From positions 1 to 64,000 of the forward strand of contig RCAB01000238.1 of assembly GCA_003640385.1 (NCBI GenBank): a stretch of 64,000 nt of DNA, given 5' to 3'. The DNA is from Setaria digitata. Taxonomy: Eukaryota > Nematoda > Chromadorea > Rhabditida > Setariidae. The position numbers and the translations under genes are program-made. Numbering within the stretch: position 1 is the first letter of the stretch; each line of letters begins with the position of its first letter. Shown here in pieces: positions 60,001 through 64,000 of the stretch. A model generated the notes under the pieces. That model was not told the DNA's origin. It did not search any database and worked only from the letters and a program-made list of their open reading frames with translations.

Positions 60001-62340
60001 GCTCCTTTCATTTCCATCACAGCTATTAGTGGCACCAGTGGACAATAAAAAGGAAGACAGTCCAAGAAATGGCTCCAAAGCTCTGTTGAACTCTTCTCGG
60101 CTATCCACTGTTAAGTCACCAGTAAACTGTGGCTTTTCACACTGCATCGATATTAATGACTGAAAAATATCTTTTCAAGATTGCTCTTTAAATTTCTTAA
60201 TCGACCAGTGAAGAAAATAAAATTAGCCATTATATACAACGAGGAATTTTCCTCACCTGTATTCTTTTGAGCAAATCTGTGTAACACTGCAAAAAGTCAA
60301 GTTTTGAAGCAGAAGAGCAAAAAATTGAGGCACTCAACAAACATAGCCGAGTCGCAGGCTAAAAAAATGTATACTGTTTGCTGTTAATGTTAATGGAAGC
60401 AAAAAAGATATTTTCAAAGTAATAAGTGTTTAGAACTAGAAAATCCATTTCGTACCTGAAGGGATTTAAGTTGTCTCATCTGCATACGGAAATGCTGAAT
60501 ACGTGTAGCCATCTCTTCATCAAGCTTTTTCAGCAAACGATCTCGAACTGCCAGTAACGTATCTGTCATTTCCTGGCAAGTCTGTCGAATGCTAAAAGTT
60601 CAAAAACGCGGAAGCTGGGGGAAGGAAAAAAAATAAATAAATAAATGGAAAGGGCAAAAATTACTAAATAAAACGTAATTCTCGAAATTTACTTCCTTCC
60701 CACAAATTATGATCATTCAATTTCAACTCAAAATCTCAATCTCGGCTCTGTTTAGATTTTAATTTATATAAAATCTTTTTAAGACTAGAAAGAGAAGAGG
60801 AAAAGAGCGTACCCAAGCTCTGAAATGAAAAAAGTGAAACCAAACCTCTCACATGCAGCACGATGACTCTCAGCAAGTTCAGAAGCCAAACGTTTTCTCA
60901 ATTGTAATTGCTCGCTAACGTCGTCCTGAAAAAACAATAAAATATTTGAAAATTCACTTTTTGATATGAAAAAAACTATATTTTCTATATAAAAAAATGA
61001 ACTTAACTGATAAAACATACTTGAAATGCACGTAATTTGACTGTTGCTTTATCCAGCTTTTCACATCCCATTTTATGTGCAGCATCAATTTGAACAAGAT
61101 GATGTCTTGAATGTAAAACACAATTTCAAAACGAAAAAAAAAACCAAGCACGAATATAAAAAACTTTCGTTTCCTTTTTCTCATGTTCTAGGTTCAGCTA
61201 TTTTCTATAAATTAGCCTGATAATTTTCAAAAGAGAATAAAAAAAAGAAGAAAAAACAAGACGGTGCAGAATAGAGTGGAATCAAAGCAGTGAATTACCA
61301 ACTAAAAGAAGTAAATAAAAAATTCATAAACTGGCCTTGAATCAAAAGCAGCGTTATTGAAACATACAATGCATGCTAAATTACGACTTTCCATTGAATA
61401 TAAGATATAAGGCTCTCCATGTGTTGGACAGGTCATGCGCCCTTTTACTCGTGCTCGTTCTTCCAGAGGCACAACCCGATGAGTAGCAAACATTCGAGCC
61501 TGAAATTCTGTTGTGAAAGACTTCAAAAGTAAAAACAAATAACAAGGTAACAATGCAAATGTTTTATCAGGACTCCCTTTGCACATGAAATTTATGAAAT
61601 AAAGTACTGCAAAAAATACAAGACTACGTCGAAAAAGTCAGAATTACCTGATGCGTACTGTGCCGACAGCGATTACAAAGAGCTTGTTGACAGGTTTCAC
61701 AGAAATGCATTGGTTGCGATATCTTAATTTTGACTGGATAAAAACTGATAGAAAAACAGCCTATATACTTTACAGAATCTGTCTTCCAAGAATTTGAGGC
61801 TCGTTGAGAGGCTGAATAATACTACAAAAAACTGGGACGAACTTATCCGAAAAATCCAAAAACTTTCACCTGGTCACAATTAGCACATAGATCAGCTGTT
61901 TCATGACTAGTGTCAATTAAAAATGAAAGTAGATTATCCGGACAAACTTCACCATCAATTGCAGTACCACATACTGGACATGCCTTGCGATTTTGGATAC
62001 ACTCGCGACAGTAGTTGTGCTGACAGGATAAACGGACAGGTGAAGAGAATTCCTAAACAAAAGCATAAAAAAATAAAAGGTTCCAAAATTCTTATACAGA
62101 ACAAATGACTCAACAATACCGAGCGTTAGGATTGCATGATCCAATCAAATGATCACGCGATCCAATCAAATGATCACACTTTCAAAAATAAAGTAAAAAG
62201 GATAATTTATTAGGACTTCTTCTCAATAATGAAGAAAAAATAAGTCAGAAAAGTACCCGATCGCATATGAGGCATTCCAGTGGATTCCTTGACTCCACAT
62301 TCTCTAGTTTGAACATGAGCAACGACGACGAGCATGCCAT
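57079..62340 (-). CDS. RNF207: RNF207-like RING / B-box / coiled-coil protein
   Basis: Eighteen minus-strand exons give 830 residues with consistent phases: 62257-62340, 61870-62052, 61648-61722, 61336-61499, 61021-61105, 60846-60925, 60456-60591, 60257-60358, 59957-60159, 59654-59875, 59151-59280, 58753-58965, 58412-58542, 57968-58063, 57802-57927, 57610-57733, 57382-57529, 57079-57269 (TAA). RING finger C3HC4: Cys23, Cys26, Cys38, His40, Cys43, Cys46, Cys53, Cys56. Then B-box 1 (CANCD..FCETCQQALCNRCRHSTH), B-box 2 (CPTHGEPYILYSMESRNLAC), and long coiled coils. ARMFATHR, CFNNAAFDSRHH, EFNRALEPFLGL and VQELQRDLTLRRCII follow human RNF207 in order and spacing. RNF207 is an E3-ligase-type protein acting in heart muscle on the HERG potassium channel; the nematode role is unknown. 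The C-terminal ~200 residues after the coiled coil look disordered. Intron 4 (61106-61335) needs a GC donor. The first Met at 62340 is the only one giving the RING frame. Confidence 0.9.
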
Positions 62341-64000
62341 CAACCATCATTTCACATGCGTTTAAACGCTGTAGAGCAACTAGTAGAAGATAGTCTACAA
62401 ATACACAAACAGGGTCAACTAATTCAATTTTCGTAATTAAAAAATTAAAGCTGGAAGCAAACACCGGCTCCCCCAAATGTGATCGCTATCTCCCATCAAA
62501 GTACACTTTAACAACTTCATAGATTTTGGAAGAATTGTTTCTACCGTTGAGATTTTCAGACTTATCCAAGAAGGAAATTCAGGAACTCACTGAGGTTTTC
62601 TCAACTTCTACCAACAAACTTAACGATGAAAAAAACAAGCAATGCCGGTTGCAAAAAATTCAGTAAGCCCAATTTCACTTTAAAGAACTTCACATTGAAA
62701 ACTATATCAAGCAATCAGCATTCCAACATTTGAGATTAGCTGTACTGGACACTTCCCATTATTTCGAAAACAAAACTGTGCAGGTTTTATAGAACCATTT
62801 ATCCACTAAGCGAATAAAAAGGAACAAATTTATTCTAAAATTTGCTCAATAATATCGAAATGATAAATCAAACAGATATATTAAGATTCATCATTTGAAA
62901 GAGCAGAGCAAACACATGCCGTGCCAATAAAAAATCTCTCCATGAGAAATTTTAAAAACCATAACAGCCACTATTAAAATGAAATTTTCGAAAGACAAGG
63001 CCAAAAAAATCGTCAAAAACTTTAGCAAAATATTTTTTTTTTTTTTGAATATTAAGAAATAATTCATACGATATTGTTTCGGCTACGATTACAGAAAATT
63101 TTTATTTTCCTGACAAAAAAAAAACGGAATTCACCCGAAGCCTGTTACACGAAGATCACCAACCCGATCCAATAATTATAGAAAGTATATAATACATCAT
63201 TACACCGAAATAAGCAGGGAATATACGAAGTATCAATGATACCAACTTTTCTAACAGAAGAGTAACAACACCAGACTTGAAATTTTTGATTACAACAAAG
63301 TTCCCATTGCTTTAAACATTTTAGTTTGATCCCATAAGAAGTCAAAACAAAGAAAATGAAAGTAATAGCAGCAGCACAATAGCATTATGAAAGTGAGAAA
63401 TTAATAACTTGACGTGCAGCGGAACGACCAGAATTAATTTCTCATAAAAGTAAATGGACAACAGAATCATAAGGAGAGAGACAACTTTATTTACGGAAAT
63501 CAAACATCTTTCGTACAGTTAAATTGGCATTTACCAAACTAATACAATAATATAATAAAAATGAAGTTTTCCTGCTTCAAAAATATAAAAAACATTTATG
63601 CTGCTTTTAAAGAAAAAAAAAAAAAAAAAAAAAAAATGGGCTCCAATAGATCTCTCCCATCTTCGATTTAACTTTAAATTAGCAAGTACTTTCCCCACAT
63701 ATTAGAGGAAGCAATTGCTACAAAAAAAACTACTAGTCCAAATTCTACAGAATTAAAAGAGAGTCCATAAAATGTTGTAGATATTAATCGCTGAACGCTT
63801 AAAGTTTAAAAACGTTTAAACGTTTAAAGTTAAAAGCAAAGTTTAAAAGATAAATCAAATAATACGTATAAAAGAAAAAAAACAAACAAACCTCCCTCAA
63901 CAAATTGCAGAAATGATTACCATACAATTAAAATAACTAATTTGAAAAAAAAAAGACTAAAAATAAAACTGACAGCAGCTTTAGTCGATCAATTTCTTGG
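62341..64000. other. Upstream of RNF207; no gene recognised
   Basis: AT-rich flank of the RNF207 start. It holds a 25-base A run near 63612-63636 and a short repeated gtttaaacg/gtttaaagt motif near 63799-63846. No exon chain on either strand. The promoter of RNF207 should be here. Confidence 0.4.

Noticed and set aside
58720..60163. Plus-strand frames across the RNF207 exons
   Set aside because: They are shadows of the minus-strand coiled-coil exons; the minus reading chains through 18 exons with family motifs.
1..64000. CRISPR arrays, rRNA, or bacterial operons
   Set aside because: There are no regularly spaced repeats, rRNA-like conserved blocks or ribosome-binding-site-led gene clusters; all genes have spliceosomal introns.

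Overview
The window is AT-rich (about 70% A+T by eye), eukaryotic, and full of short exons joined by introns with canonical gt..ag ends and T-rich acceptors. The gene families (a major sperm protein domain, DB-module cysteine-rich secreted protein, innexin, bestrophin, GALNT7-type glycosyltransferase) point to a nematode. Intron sizes of about 100-700 bp, the base composition and the abundance of A/T homopolymers suggest a parasitic (probably filarial or other clade III) species rather than Caenorhabditis. That last step is inference.

Layout, left to right. 0.28-1.83 kb: 3' end of an unrecognised gene (minus). 1.8-5.9 kb: gene-poor, with a long ATT microsatellite and two diverged local duplications. 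5.95-7.07 kb: MSP-domain protein with a very charged C-terminal tail (minus). 8.47-12.79 kb: divergent VASA/DDX3-class DEAD-box helicase (plus). 15.15-16.58 kb: secreted DB-module protein (plus). 17.76-20.66 kb: bestrophin anion channel (plus). 22.9-23.2 kb: fossil of a LINE-type reverse transcriptase. 23.24-29.69 kb: innexin with two possible C-termini and a possible 52-codon cassette exon (plus). 31.14-31.36 kb: COP9 signalosome subunit 9 homologue (plus). 32.13-36.81 kb: GALNT7/GLY-7 polypeptide GalNAc-transferase (plus). 38.23-41.27 kb: retinol-dehydrogenase-like SDR (plus). 43.78-44.43 kb: small secreted protein of unknown family (minus). 44.4-56.5 kb: mostly low-complexity sequence with a few exon-like islands. 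56.55-57.08 kb: two phase-compatible exons of an unknown plus-strand gene, converging on the stop codon of an 18-exon RNF207-type RING/B-box/coiled-coil gene (57.08-62.34 kb, minus). 62.3-64 kb: its upstream region, no gene seen.

For eight genes (helicase, DB protein, bestrophin, innexin, GALNT7, SDR, small secreted protein, RNF207) I could chain exons so that every junction keeps frame from start to stop; coordinates are given in each entry. The genes do not form an obvious pathway; this looks like an ordinary stretch of nematode chromosome. The most unusual items are the RNF207 GC-AG intron, the tail-to-tail overlapping stop codons at 57.08 kb, the innexin isoform structure, the SDR with Ala in place of the expected catalytic Ser, and single-N assembly joins flanked by unmerged duplicate sequence.
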